64,000 nt of DNA from Bacillus sp. AFS073361 (GCF_002567005.1 NZ_NUZU01000039.1:341466-405465), one strand, 5' to 3'. Positions 42,397 to 51,174 are shown, numbered from the stretch's first letter. Notes: generated by a model from the letters alone, not told the origin. Program-made: numbers and translations.

Positions 42397-42505
42397 TTCT
42401 TTTTAGGCTGTGTCAGATGCCATTGTTGATTTGAGCGGAATAATTAAATGTTTCTCTGCATTTACACACTTTAACTACATAAATAAATAGAAAGGATGTA
42501 TTCAA

Positions 42506-43285
42506 TTGACTAGTAAAATTGAAAAGTTTGCAGCTCAGTTATTAGAAGCTGAAAAGAAACACGTTGGAATTGACCCTATAACAACAGTTGATCCAGAAAT
42601 TACGGTTGATGAAGCCTACTATATTCAATTGGAAAATATCAAAAAGAAATTAAATGAAGGACAAAAAATTGTCGGCAAAAAAATCGGTCTAACCTCCGTT
42701 GCAGTTCAAAAAATGTTGGGAGTTGATGAGCCTGACTATGGACATCTATTAGATAGCATGGTGGTTGAAAATGGAGGTACGATTTTTTGCGAAAACATGC
42801 TCCAGCCAAAAATTGAAGGTGAAATCGCCTTTGTTTTGAAAAAAGATTTAAAAGGTCCAAATGTTACTGCTCTTGATGTATTACAAGCAACAGATTATGT
42901 TATTCCCGCCCTGGAAATTGTTGACAGCCGGGTGCAAGATTGGAAAATTAAACTGCAGGACACGGTTGCTGATAATGCTTCTTCTGGATTGTTTGTTTTA
43001 GGAGGCACGCCGACAAAAATTGAAGATATTAATCTTGAATTAATTGGTATGGTTTTATACCAAAATGGTGAAGTGGCGAATACCGGTGTAGGTGCAGCTG
43101 CACTTGGAAATCCTGCAACTTGTGTGGCATGGCTTGCCAACCGTTTAGCCGAATACGATATTACCCTAAAAGCCGGGGAAGTCATCCTGTCAGGGGCATT
43201 ATCTGGCATGGTAGTTGCAAATCCTGGAGACAATTTTACAGCAAGGTTTGCTCATCTTGGACAAGTAAGTGTTAACTTTAAATAA
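42506..43285 (+). CDS. 2-hydroxypenta-2,4-dienoate (2-keto-4-pentenoate) hydratase
   Basis: A 259-residue member of the hydratase/decarboxylase family (MhpD, DmpE, PraE). It adds water to 2-hydroxypenta-2,4-dienoate to give 4-hydroxy-2-oxovalerate. Conserved segments are GKKIGLTSVAVQKMLGVDEP, GHLLDSMVVENGG, KIEGEIAFVLKKDL, YVIPALEIVDSRVQDWKI, VADNASSGLFVLG and AWLANRLAEYDITLKAGEVI. The start codon is TTG at 42506 behind AAAGGATG. It is followed after about 40 bp by a paralogous enzyme. Distinguishing hydratase from decarboxylase in this family is done here by comparison with its neighbour and is tentative. Confidence 0.85.
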   Translation: MTSKIEKFAAQLLEAEKKHVGIDPITTVDPEITVDEAYYIQLENIKKKLNEGQKIVGKKIGLTSVAVQKMLGVDEPDYGHLLDSMVVENGGTIFCENMLQPKIEGEIAFVLKKDLKGPNVTALDVLQATDYVIPALEIVDSRVQDWKIKLQDTVADNASSGLFVLGGTPTKIEDINLELIGMVLYQNGEVANTGVGAAALGNPATCVAWLANRLAEYDITLKAGEVILSGALSGMVVANPGDNFTARFAHLGQVSVNFK

Positions 43286-43326
43286 TAAATAATAAACAAA
43301 TTAAAGTGACGAAAGAGGAGAAAAAA

Positions 43327-44115
43327 ATGGCTAGTGAGATTATTAGGCAAATTGCTGATTACTTAATTGCTGCAGAAGTAGATAAACGTGAGGTTGTAAA
43401 AGTTACTTCAAAAATTAAACCAGATTTAACAGTCGAAGAGGCTTATGAAGCACAAGAATTACTTGTTCAGAAAAAATTGGATGAGGGCAAGAGAATTGTT
43501 GGACCTAAAATGGGATTAACAAGTAAAGCAAAATGGGATCAAATGGGTGTCTCGGAACCAATTTACGGATATATATTCGATTATATGCTGATTGATAACG
43601 GAGGTGCACTTCCTTATTCTGAACTAATTCACCCAAAAGTAGAAGCAGAAATTGCTTTTGTAATCGGCGAGGATATTGAAGGACCAGGGATTACAGGCGC
43701 TCAGGTACTGGCAAAAACAGAGTATGTTTTACCTGCACTTGAAATTATTGACAGCCGCTATGAAAATTTTAATTTTACACATACAGATGTTATTGCCGAT
43801 AATACGTCTGCTTCCAGAGTAGTATTTGGAAATACGCTTAAAAAACCTAGTGAGTTTGACTTGGAATTAGTAGGCTCAACATTATCGATTAATGGAAAAA
43901 TTAGAGAACTAGGTACGGGTGCAGCCGTTTTAGGACATCCTGCCAATGCAATTGCTGTATTAGCCAATATGCTTGCAAGAAAAGGTGAAAGAATTTTGAA
44001 AGGTGACATCATTTTATCCGGAGCGATAACAAGTGCAGTACTGTTAAACGTAGGGGATTTTGTTTCTGCTAAATTTGATGGTCTCGGGGAAGTTACTTTC
44101 ACTGTTACAGAATAA
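43327..44115 (+). CDS. 4-oxalocrotonate decarboxylase
   Basis: A 262-residue paralogue of the preceding hydratase, resembling DmpH/XylI/PraD, which decarboxylates 4-oxalocrotonate to 2-hydroxypenta-2,4-dienoate. Conserved segments are GPKMGLTSKAKWDQMGVSEP, GYIFDYMLIDNGGALPYSEL, HPKVEAEIAFVIGEDIEGPG, YVLPALEIIDSRYENFNF and VIADNTSASRVVFG. The FNFTHTDVIADN segment is typical of the decarboxylase branch. The start is ATG at 43327 behind AGAGGAG; a GTG at 43306 is an unlikely alternative. In other bacteria the decarboxylase and hydratase form a complex. A terminator follows at 44153-44201. Confidence 0.83.
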   Translation: MASEIIRQIADYLIAAEVDKREVVKVTSKIKPDLTVEEAYEAQELLVQKKLDEGKRIVGPKMGLTSKAKWDQMGVSEPIYGYIFDYMLIDNGGALPYSELIHPKVEAEIAFVIGEDIEGPGITGAQVLAKTEYVLPALEIIDSRYENFNFTHTDVIADNTSASRVVFGNTLKKPSEFDLELVGSTLSINGKIRELGTGAAVLGHPANAIAVLANMLARKGERILKGDIILSGAITSAVLLNVGDFVSAKFDGLGEVTFTVTE

Positions 44116-44152
44116 TTTAATATATCTTGATTTCATACTTGAAAGTATAATA

Positions 44153-44201
44153 AAAAAACAGATGTTTCAAGAAGAACGATTCTTCAAACATCTGTTTTTT
44201 T
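44153..44201. terminator. Terminator between the meta-cleavage operon and the first dioxygenase
   Basis: AAAAAAACAGATGTTT pairs with AAACATCTGTTTTTTT, with an inner AGAA/TTCT stem; bidirectional, serving the converging units. Confidence 0.85.
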
Positions 44202-44246
44202 GTGATTTTGATAGATTCTATTACTATTTATATACTTGGAAACATA

Positions 44247-45068
44247 CTACTTTAAACTTGAAACCTTGTTTTTCGAAAACGTAATAAGGGGATTCCAGCT
44301 TCCCGATGATTGTCCGTCTGCATAATAGACTGGAGTACAATCTATGTCGATGACTCCCAAAAGCATCGCTACATGTCGGCCGCCTGATTCCACTTTAGCT
44401 ATACTTGAAAATTGTGGCAGCATTTGATAGGCAGCATGATAATTTTTATTCATAATTAAATCTAAAAACTCTTTATTAAGGGCATGTTCAGAAAGAGTTG
44501 GCATATTGTGCCTTCCACGTACTAAGTTATGGGATAAAGCACCGCTTGAAACGAAAACAACCTTCTCCTTCGTATCCTGTAAAACCTTAGCGATGACTTG
44601 GCCCCATTTATAGGTTTCTTCGATATTAGCAGCTAGCGTAACAGATAGGTTGATAACAGGTATATCTTCTTTTGGGACGAGATACCGTAAAGGTACAACC
44701 GTACCATAATCCCACTCGAAATGCCCCCCGTATACCCCTTCGACTGGAATATTGGCCGCTTTTCCGGCTTCTACTAATTTTTTTCCCAAGTTTTCGTCAC
44801 CAGGGTAATTATATGGAACGTCTGTAATCATATCTGGGGCTTCCTGTGCAGTCAGCAGCCCTTTATGAACTGGATTACAGTCAACATAATGTGCAAAAGT
44901 AGATGGCCAGTGACAAGAAACTAAAACAATCACATCCGGTTTGATTTGGGCAATTTCCTTTGCAACTTCTTTCAAACCCGCAACTATGTTTTGCTGAAAA
45001 TCCGGTACTTTATCCTCGTGGCAAAGACTTGGAGCGTGTGGTACAAGCATGCTTAACTCAATTGACAT
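44247..45068 (-). CDS. LigB-type extradiol ring-cleavage dioxygenase (copy 1)
   Basis: A 273-residue class III extradiol dioxygenase of the LigB superfamily (non-heme Fe(II)). Candidate metal ligands are His11 and His53 in LVPHAPSLCHED and LVSCHWPSTFAHYV. VFVSSGALSHNLVRG contains the catalytic His and AKVESGGRHVAMLLGVID lies near the C-terminus. The single-chain length is like protocatechuate 2,3-dioxygenase (PraA) or homoprotocatechuate-type enzymes. It sits beside genes that process a hydroxymuconic semialdehyde, so cleavage of protocatechuate or a related catechol is likely. An IclR-type operator lies at 45179. It is clearly paralogous to 50295-51146. The start ATG follows CTAGGAGG. Confidence 0.87.
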   Translation of the reverse strand: MSIELSMLVPHAPSLCHEDKVPDFQQNIVAGLKEVAKEIAQIKPDVIVLVSCHWPSTFAHYVDCNPVHKGLLTAQEAPDMITDVPYNYPGDENLGKKLVEAGKAANIPVEGVYGGHFEWDYGTVVPLRYLVPKEDIPVINLSVTLAANIEETYKWGQVIAKVLQDTKEKVVFVSSGALSHNLVRGRHNMPTLSEHALNKEFLDLIMNKNYHAAYQMLPQFSSIAKVESGGRHVAMLLGVIDIDCTPVYYADGQSSGSWNPLITFSKNKVSSLK

Positions 45069-45178
45069 GAATAATTCCTCCTAGATTGTTTTTATATAGT
45101 TTGAATTATTTTTGTATTTAAAAAATTTCAACCACTATGTTAATAGTGGCTTATTCCTTTTTCTCCTACAAGGATGTT

Positions 45179-45200
45179 ATTCTTCTATATGGAACAAAAA
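45179..45200 (-). promoter_or_regulatory. IclR-type operator (TTTTGTTCCATATAGAAGAA)
   Basis: Identical over 22 bp to 51553-51574 (two bases are outside the quoted core). It lies 110 bp upstream of dioxygenase copy 1. A small perfect hairpin CCACTAT/ATAGTGG at 45132-45149 lies between site and gene. Confidence 0.65.
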
Positions 45201-45241
45201 GGAGATTTTCGTAAGTTTATTTGTGGTTCTTTTCAAGCATC

Positions 45242-45271
45242 AAAAAACCCCTTTGCAAAAAGGAGCTTTTT
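45242..45271 (-). terminator. Terminator after the zinc dehydrogenase
   Basis: CTCCTTT pairs with AAAGGGG and TTTTTTG follows on the minus strand, 20 bp beyond the dehydrogenase stop. Confidence 0.65.
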
Positions 45272-45289
45272 GAAGTTTTGTTTTAAACT

Positions 45290-46384
45290 TTACATCCACG
45301 GTGAGACGGTAACTAATAACCGGGATGAGTCAACCTCTCCTGCAGCTGTTCTTAAAGCCAGGTCGGTCTCACTTAATTTATAATTATGTGAATTCATGAT
45401 ACCGAGAGGAAATTTACCGGAAGATATAAGCTCTACAGCCATTTGTACCGATTTATAACTATGTCCGCGAACTCCTTTAATTGTTAACGATTTGTTATAG
45501 ATGATATCAAGATCAAAATCATTGAAGCGTTGGTGTTTTAATGCTCCTAATAACACAGTACCTCTTGTTTTTACCACTTCTAATGATGAGATGACAGGGT
45601 CCGTTCCTCCACTCGTTACATCAATAACCAAATCAGCCATTTTTCCATTCGTTATTTCAGAAACCTTTTCGATCAAATCCTCTGAACTTACATTAACCGT
45701 ATAATCAGCACCAAGTTCCAGAGCCAGTTTCAGACGTTCAGCACTACTATTTCGTCCAGTCATAATTACCGTTTCAGCTCCGGCTGCTTTTGCAGCTAAA
45801 GCACATGCCAGTCCTTGCTGGCCTGGACCTTGAATAACTACAACATCCCCGGGGCCGACTTGCCCGATGATTCGCATCCATTCAAATCCGTTAGATAATG
45901 GTAATGTCAATGCTGCCTCATCAGCTGGAACATGAGAGGGAATTTTGTGGATTACAGCATTGGGATGCAGGTATAAATATTGACTGAAACCTCCGTAAAG
46001 CGATGGTTCAATAGCAATTGGTGTAGCTCCATATCTAATTCCATTCGCTTTTGGATTCGTGCTTGCACATAAACGATATAAACCGGTTCGACAAAATTCA
46101 CATTGACCGCAAGGAATATACTCTTCCATGACAATCCGGTCGCCTTCTTTAACGCCCCAACGCTTCGAAGCTAATTCACCAATTTTGTAAATATGACCTA
46201 CTACATGGTGCCCTAAAATCATAGGTTCTTTTAAATTATTATAATAAGAAACATCCGTACCACAGACCCCTACAATTTCTACTTTTAAAATACCTGTATC
46301 TTTATCTATATCTGGTAATTGAACTTCTTTAATCTCTGTATGTTTGGTACTCGTTGCTACTGCAGATAATGCTGTTTCTCCCAT
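45290..46384 (-). CDS. Zinc-dependent alcohol dehydrogenase family protein
   Basis: A 364-residue medium-chain dehydrogenase/reductase. Catalytic zinc motif GVCGTDVSYY with Cys41, GHHVVGHIYKIG with His59/60, structural zinc cysteines in YIPCGQCEFCRTGLYRLC, and the nucleotide-binding region VVIQGPGQQGLACALAAKAA. In this cluster it may oxidise the cis-dihydrodiol formed by the Rieske oxygenase, a step usually done by other families, or an alcohol side product; the role is inferred. It is the last gene of the minus-strand unit beginning at the oxygenase. A 48-codon copy of its N-terminus remains at 35306-35452. The start ATG follows AGAGGAGGG. Confidence 0.87.
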   Translation of the reverse strand: MGETALSAVATSTKHTEIKEVQLPDIDKDTGILKVEIVGVCGTDVSYYNNLKEPMILGHHVVGHIYKIGELASKRWGVKEGDRIVMEEYIPCGQCEFCRTGLYRLCASTNPKANGIRYGATPIAIEPSLYGGFSQYLYLHPNAVIHKIPSHVPADEAALTLPLSNGFEWMRIIGQVGPGDVVVIQGPGQQGLACALAAKAAGAETVIMTGRNSSAERLKLALELGADYTVNVSSEDLIEKVSEITNGKMADLVIDVTSGGTDPVISSLEVVKTRGTVLLGALKHQRFNDFDLDIIYNKSLTIKGVRGHSYKSVQMAVELISSGKFPLGIMNSHNYKLSETDLALRTAAGEVDSSRLLVTVSPWM

Positions 46385-46536
46385 GAATACCCTCCTCTAA
46401 GAATCCTTATTTAGGTCCCTTACCCCGTTTTATTTTCAATATTAAATATGTTTTTATTACCCCTGTTTAAAACCATGAAAACTATTGTAGGATTAAGATG
46501 TTTTCCAACTGCAAAGGAGTAACGTCCCCCTTGCTT

Positions 46537-47223
46537 TTAATTTTTAAGTTTACTAAGGTGGTAATCCCATACCTTTTGAATATTTTTCGGCTGCCAAATA
46601 AATTTTGACATACTAACGATTTCCTCATCCTCTAATGAATGAGCATAGCCTAATTGACTTGCCGTATATTGACGCTGTGCGTTCTCTTCTAAAAACACAC
46701 TACGCACAAATGTTTCGATAATGGAATGACCGGTGATGACGGCACCATGTGCCTTTAAAAGAGCAATATGATGATCTTCTATTTTTCTTGCCAATTCATC
46801 GGCAATTTCAACGTTACTAATTGAATGAGATTTAGAGAAAACTGGAATCGTTCCCAGCACTGCTCCTTGTATAATGACTGGACGCAGCGGCATCTTCGCT
46901 ATTGTAAAGAGCGTTGACCACCTGGGATGGGTATGACTGATCGCCTGAACATCTGGTCTACGCTTGTAAATTTGTGTATGAAGAGGATATTCATTTGGCG
47001 GCCTACCCGTTCCTTCAACAAGGTTTCCGTTCATATCAATGGTAATGATATTATCTACAGTTAAAGAACTTCTGCTTGCTTCAGCCGAGTTTATGAAAAT
47101 CAAATCGGTTTTAGGAATCCGAACACTGGAATGACCATTAAAATCGATATGTCCGATATTCTCCAACATCCGAATCCCCTCTACCAGCTGCTTTTTTAAC
47201 TCTTCAAGATGATAAACGTTCAA
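46537..47223 (-). CDS. Class II aldolase/adducin family protein (possible aromatic decarboxylase)
   Basis: A 228-residue protein of the class II aldolase/adducin fold. Zinc ligand region AISHTHPRWS and the second histidine region ALLKAHGAVITG are present, with GHIDFNGHSSVRIP and LHTQIYKRRPDV typical of the family. The best-known members act on fuculose or ribulose phosphates, but this family also includes 3,4-dihydroxyphthalate 2-decarboxylases of phthalate pathways. Next to a phthalate-dioxygenase-like oxygenase a decarboxylase role is attractive; it is not proven. The start is TTG at 47223, eight bases after GGGAGG; a GTG/ATG pair just upstream overlaps that site. It follows the EamA gene by 30 bp. 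Confidence 0.8.
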   Translation of the reverse strand: MNVYHLEELKKQLVEGIRMLENIGHIDFNGHSSVRIPKTDLIFINSAEASRSSLTVDNIITIDMNGNLVEGTGRPPNEYPLHTQIYKRRPDVQAISHTHPRWSTLFTIAKMPLRPVIIQGAVLGTIPVFSKSHSISNVEIADELARKIEDHHIALLKAHGAVITGHSIIETFVRSVFLEENAQRQYTASQLGYAHSLEDEEIVSMSKFIWQPKNIQKVWDYHLSKLKN

Positions 47224-47253
47224 ATAGTAACCTCCCATCACTAACCTAATCGC

Positions 47254-48230
47254 CTAACCAATTACGATAAAACCTGCTCCGATCATAGCAATAATAGCTG
47301 CCAAATAAACAGTTTTAGATGTTCCCTCATGAGTTTTAAAAGTAAAAGCTGACAATATAAGTGTAAAAATAACATCGGTTGACGTAATAATCGCTACTCT
47401 GGATACATCACTAAACATTAATGCCGAAAAATATAGAATTTGCCCTAATGAAGTGGCTATTCCTGCGGCAAATAACCAAGGTTGAAAATATGTAAAGGTC
47501 TGAACGATCGATTGTTGGAATGTCTTTTTTAGCAAAGAGATAATGAGGAATATCAGGATCCCTACAAGTGCTCCGATCATGGTGCCGAAAAATGGATCAG
47601 GAATTTCGGACAACCCCTCTTTTCTCACCACGTAACCGACCGAATACGCTAAGGCAGAGACCACGCCATACATATATCCTAAACTAGTAATTAATTTAAA
47701 TCGTTTGATCCAAAGTATACTTTTATTTACATTTTTATTGGACTTTACAACTGTAGATTCGTTCGCAGCAGCAGTCTCATTTTTTTGTAATCTTCTATTT
47801 GAAATAATCGTTTCATACATCAAGAACGATGAACTAGCAAAGATCATGATCATTCCACTGAAAACCATAAGGTTCATCGATTCATGAAGGAACACCACAC
47901 CAATCAGGACAGTAAAAAGTGAATTTAAACGTTTAAGTGTAGAAGCCCGTACTGAACCTAAGTGCTGGATAGATGTAAATAGTAAACTTCTCCCGATGTA
48001 AGCTGTTAAGATACCTGCTAAAACATACCAGCCTATCCCTTTTGTTGTATATTGCGGCCAATCCTGAAATAGCCCCTTGGCCAGGGTGATGATGCCCGCA
48101 AGTCCAAAGGTTATCAGGACAGAGAGAAACGCTCCGTTATTTTTTGAAATAGGGGTTACCCCTTTTTTCACCATGACATTGCACAGCCAAAAGAAAAGGC
48201 AGCGACTAAAGCTAAAATTTCCCCTATCAT
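47254..48230 (-). pseudogene. EamA/DMT family transporter with a frameshift near the 5' end
   Basis: From 48174 downward there is an open frame of 306 residues with about nine hydrophobic helices and two EamA-type repeats (for example YIGRSLLFTSIQHLGSVRAS and SVGYVVRKEGLSEIPDP). The expected first helix is missing from this frame but present one base out of phase: ATG at 48230 gives MIGEILALVAAFSFGCAMSW and then a stop, with KKGVTPISKNNG continuing in the other frame. A single-base change around 48170-48180 would restore a full ~325-residue transporter. This is either a true pseudogene, a sequencing error, or use of the internal ATG at 48174. Substrate unknown; an aromatic compound is possible. 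Confidence 0.7.
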
Positions 48231-48237
48231 TCCACAG

Positions 48238-48474
48238 CTACCAAACTTGAATGATATCCGCTGATTCTACTGCATCCCAAAGGTTTTTCACATGAAACCC
48301 ATCCCGTTCTGCTTCTGTCCATAAATCATCAACTGGCCTAAGCCCAATAACGACTGAGATATCATGATCCCGTAACATTTTTGCAAATTCCATGCCTTCT
48401 CTGCTGTATCCCAGTATCGCAATGGATTTACCATATAAATAATCTGGTATCACCAATTGTTCCGCTAATGCCAT
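48238..48474 (-). pseudogene. Ketol-acid reductoisomerase-like N-terminal fragment
   Basis: A 78-residue open frame with the NADP-binding fold of ketol-acid reductoisomerase: YLYGKSIAILGYSREGMEFA, MLRDHDISVVIGLRPVDDLW and VKNLWDAVESADIIQVW, then a stop. The remaining Rossmann part and the knotted C-terminal domain are absent. The coding frame stops 7 bp before the EamA start, so a deletion probably fused the two. Start ATG at 48474 behind AAGGGGTG. KARI-like proteins without a role in valine synthesis do occur in aromatic or opine clusters, but this fragment is unlikely to be catalytic. Confidence 0.65.
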
Positions 48475-48574
48475 ACGATTCACCCCTTAAAGTAAAAGCC
48501 AGTACGATAGAAAAATTCACAACTATTCTATCGTACATGGTTTTCATCTAAATCTGAAATTCTAGTTAATTGCT

Positions 48575-49867
48575 TTAAATTGTTTTAATAAGCTGATATT
48601 TTGCTGTCATATTTTCCTGCAAACCTTTTCTCCAATCAACTCCCTTAGGAAGGAAGGCATCACAAGCCCTTACATCACGGTAGGTTTCTGGATGAATCCC
48701 TTTTGGAGCCTTACCACTTTCCACCTCTCTTACCGCTTCTAACAATAGCTGTCTTGCTGCAATAATTGCTAAATCGGCAGTTCCAAGACGTTCTTTTGTA
48801 CGGTCAGGAAACGGTTTTTCCATGGTCTCCTGCAAAGCATAGTCCTGAGTGTTAATTCCCTCTATTCCGGTAAATGTTTTCGTGCGCTGAACTTCTCGAT
48901 CAATGAGATAATCATTGGAAGGATTTCGTTTTAATCGATAACCTGGCAGTACATCATCAGGACCTCTTCCAAAGGCAATCTCCTGCTGTAAGGAAAATTC
49001 CGGATCTAAAGGAATGGAAGGTTCAGAAGTATATTTAAAATTCCAGACCCACACACTTTCATCATCAATTGGTACCCATATGTGACCGCGAATGGTTGGA
49101 TATTCCTCTTGGCTGCCATCGTGCCACTTCAACATCTGACCACGCATTTGCTGGGACGGCATGATAAACTGATAGGCACGAATATAGTTGCCATCATCTT
49201 TTAAATCGCGGATCCCCGCATAACGAAAACCGTAATCCGTTTTATCCACTTCGAGCTTTGGATTTGTTGCACGGTTGCGTAAGGAATTTTTATCTTGGAT
49301 ATTGTTATTATGAGCAAACGACGAATGGGATGTATCAATTCCGCCTTCAAGAGCTTGCAGCCAATTGCAGCCCTCATAGGTTTTCGACACTTGGAAATGA
49401 GTTTCAGGTGCCCTCAACCATTCATAATCCGGAAAGCTTGGCTGTTTTTCTTTAGGTCCCATATAGGTCCAAACGATCCCGTTTTTCTCCCAAGTCGGAT
49501 AAGATGTCAGATGAACTTTTTGCTTAAAGTTGCTTTCACTCGGTTCATTTGGCATATCTACACATTCACCGTCTCGATTAAACTTCCATCCGTGATATGT
49601 GCAGCGAATCCCACATTCTTCATTCCTACCCCAGAATAAATGCGCCCGGCGATGTGGACAATACGCGTCTAAAATCGCTACCTTCCCCTCTGAATCACGG
49701 AAAGCAACCAGATCTTCCCCTAATATTCTCAATCTAATTTGCGGACTATCTGGTTTAGGTACCTCTTCTGAAAGAATTGCTGGGACCCAGTATCTTCTGA
49801 ATACTTCCCCCATTGGTGTTCCTTTGTTCGTTAGACATAGTTTTTCATTATCCTCTTTTTTTAACAT
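48575..49867 (-). CDS. Rieske non-heme iron oxygenase, phthalate 4,5-dioxygenase-like
   Basis: A 430-residue oxygenase alpha subunit. The Rieske [2Fe-2S] ligands are Cys70, His72, Cys89 and His92 (YCPHRRAHLFWG ... GIRCTYHGWKF). The mononuclear iron site is in LEGGIDTSHSSFAHNN, with bridging Asp178 and His181/His186. It has the size and PMGEVFRRYWVPAILSEEVP start of the phthalate 4,5-dioxygenase group, which work as homo-oligomers without a beta subunit. It presumably hydroxylates an aromatic acid to a dihydrodiol or removes a methyl or carboxyl substituent. It is the first gene of a minus-strand operon with an IclR-type operator (49955). No cognate reductase is encoded nearby. The start ATG follows AAAAGGAGAG. 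Confidence 0.9.
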   Translation of the reverse strand: MLKKEDNEKLCLTNKGTPMGEVFRRYWVPAILSEEVPKPDSPQIRLRILGEDLVAFRDSEGKVAILDAYCPHRRAHLFWGRNEECGIRCTYHGWKFNRDGECVDMPNEPSESNFKQKVHLTSYPTWEKNGIVWTYMGPKEKQPSFPDYEWLRAPETHFQVSKTYEGCNWLQALEGGIDTSHSSFAHNNNIQDKNSLRNRATNPKLEVDKTDYGFRYAGIRDLKDDGNYIRAYQFIMPSQQMRGQMLKWHDGSQEEYPTIRGHIWVPIDDESVWVWNFKYTSEPSIPLDPEFSLQQEIAFGRGPDDVLPGYRLKRNPSNDYLIDREVQRTKTFTGIEGINTQDYALQETMEKPFPDRTKERLGTADLAIIAARQLLLEAVREVESGKAPKGIHPETYRDVRACDAFLPKGVDWRKGLQENMTAKYQLIKTI

Positions 49868-49954
49868 AAAGCTCTCTCCTTTTTAAGATTATTTTGAATT
49901 TATTGATCATTTATAAGAAAATTATACGATGATAAAAGGGAGTATTATAGGGAG

Positions 49955-49977
49955 GGTTCTTGCATATGAAACAAAAT
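49955..49977 (-). promoter_or_regulatory. IclR-type operator (TTTTGTTTCATATGCAAGAA)
   Basis: Aligns without gaps with TTTTGTTCCATATAGAAGAA at 45179 and 51553, three mismatches in 20. It lies 90 bp upstream of the Rieske oxygenase. The rest of the spacer 49868-50294 holds only the terminator at 50137. Confidence 0.6.
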
Positions 49978-50136
49978 GAAAAAAATAATCAACCTTTTTA
50001 AAAATTATTTATCTGCACCCATAAAAGAAACAGGTTGTTGCGATAGTTTATTTTCTTTTTCAGCGAAAAGGGACAGGTTACACTGTAATCATACGAGGTA
50101 GAGATTACTTGCGGGGATAGAGGCTATGCACATGAT

Positions 50137-50174
50137 CAAAAAAGGACAGACTCTCCAAAGGGAGAAGTCTGTCC
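50137..50174 (-). terminator. Terminator after dioxygenase copy 2
   Basis: GGACAGAC and GTCTGTCC with an inner CTCC/GGAG pair form a stem; TTTTTT follows on the minus strand. Confidence 0.85.
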
Positions 50175-50294
50175 AAAATCAAAAGAATTCATCCATCAAC
50201 TGTTTGGACTAGTTGCTTAAGACCAGGGGGCACTAGAAATCTTTTGCATTTTTTTATTTTCTTCAAGTATTTGCACCAGAACATGATTCCTATT

Positions 50295-51146
50295 TTATTT
50301 CGCCTCTACGATATGAGAGGGATTCTTATAATTAAGGTTTGAATGTTGAGGCTCAAAAGTCATGAGCACATTTCCACTGCCCGAAGATTGACCATAGCCA
50401 TAATAATTACTTTTCTTACTCTCTTCCAGCACACCTAGCAGCGCTGCCAGATGACGGCCACCTGATTCTACACCCGCATTTCTCGCATACTGAGAAAGCA
50501 TGTTCCTCGCAGATGAAAGGTCATTGTTTTGCAAATACTCTAGGAATTGACGGTCAAGAGCCTGCTCAGATAAGGATGGCATCGCCTCCGGTCCCCTTAC
50601 AAGGTTATGGGAAAGAGCACCGCTACTGATAAACATGACATGTTTATCGCTTTCCCGTAAAACTTTTCCTATTTGTTGCCCCCAAGCATACGTTTCTTCT
50701 AAACTAGCAGCCCATGTCACTGAGAGATCAATGACAGGGATATCTTCTTTTGGAACGAGATAGCGAAGAGGGACGATTGTACCGTAATCCCATACGTATG
50801 TTGGATCGTCTACCGCTATGACAGGAAGACCTGTCTCTATCCCTGCGGCTACTAATTGGCTGGCTAGCTCTGTATCTCCGGGATAATAGTAGGGAACATC
50901 GGAAATAAGTTCAGGACACTCGAATGCCGTTAAAATCCCCCTGTGTTCAGGCGTAACATCCACAAAATGCTTAAAACTGGACAACCAATGACAAGAAATC
51001 ATCACGAGCACATCAGGCTTTGCTTCTTCAATGACCTTTGCCACTTGATGCATTCCCTCCACGATCTCGTTCAAAAATTCCGGAGCTTGATCCTCATGAC
51101 ACATGCGAGGTGTATGAGGTGTAAGTATTCCTAGTTCAAGCGTCAT
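50295..51146 (-). CDS. LigB-type extradiol ring-cleavage dioxygenase (copy 2)
   Basis: A 283-residue class III extradiol dioxygenase, paralogous to 44247-45068 along its whole length. Probable ligands His11 and His53 lie in LTPHTPRMCHED and MISCHWLSSFKHFV; FISSGALSHNLVRG and GVESGGRHLAALLGVLE are also kept, so both copies look catalytically complete. It is co-transcribed with the 4-oxalocrotonate tautomerase (28 bp upstream), which ties it to the meta-cleavage pathway. The two copies may have different substrates or be isoenzymes; an alpha/beta pair as in aminophenol dioxygenase is less likely because neither lacks the metal site. The start is ATG at 51146 behind AAAGGAGAG. Confidence 0.87.
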   Translation of the reverse strand: MTLELGILTPHTPRMCHEDQAPEFLNEIVEGMHQVAKVIEEAKPDVLVMISCHWLSSFKHFVDVTPEHRGILTAFECPELISDVPYYYPGDTELASQLVAAGIETGLPVIAVDDPTYVWDYGTIVPLRYLVPKEDIPVIDLSVTWAASLEETYAWGQQIGKVLRESDKHVMFISSGALSHNLVRGPEAMPSLSEQALDRQFLEYLQNNDLSSARNMLSQYARNAGVESGGRHLAALLGVLEESKKSNYYGYGQSSGSGNVLMTFEPQHSNLNYKNPSHIVEAK

Positions 51147-51174
51147 TTGCACTTCTCTCCTTTCCATTTACGTT

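Noticed and set aside
44247..51146. LigB-type genes as MEMO/AmmeMemoRadiSam proteins
   Set aside because: Iron-ligand histidines are kept and the neighbours are meta-cleavage enzymes, which favours true dioxygenases.
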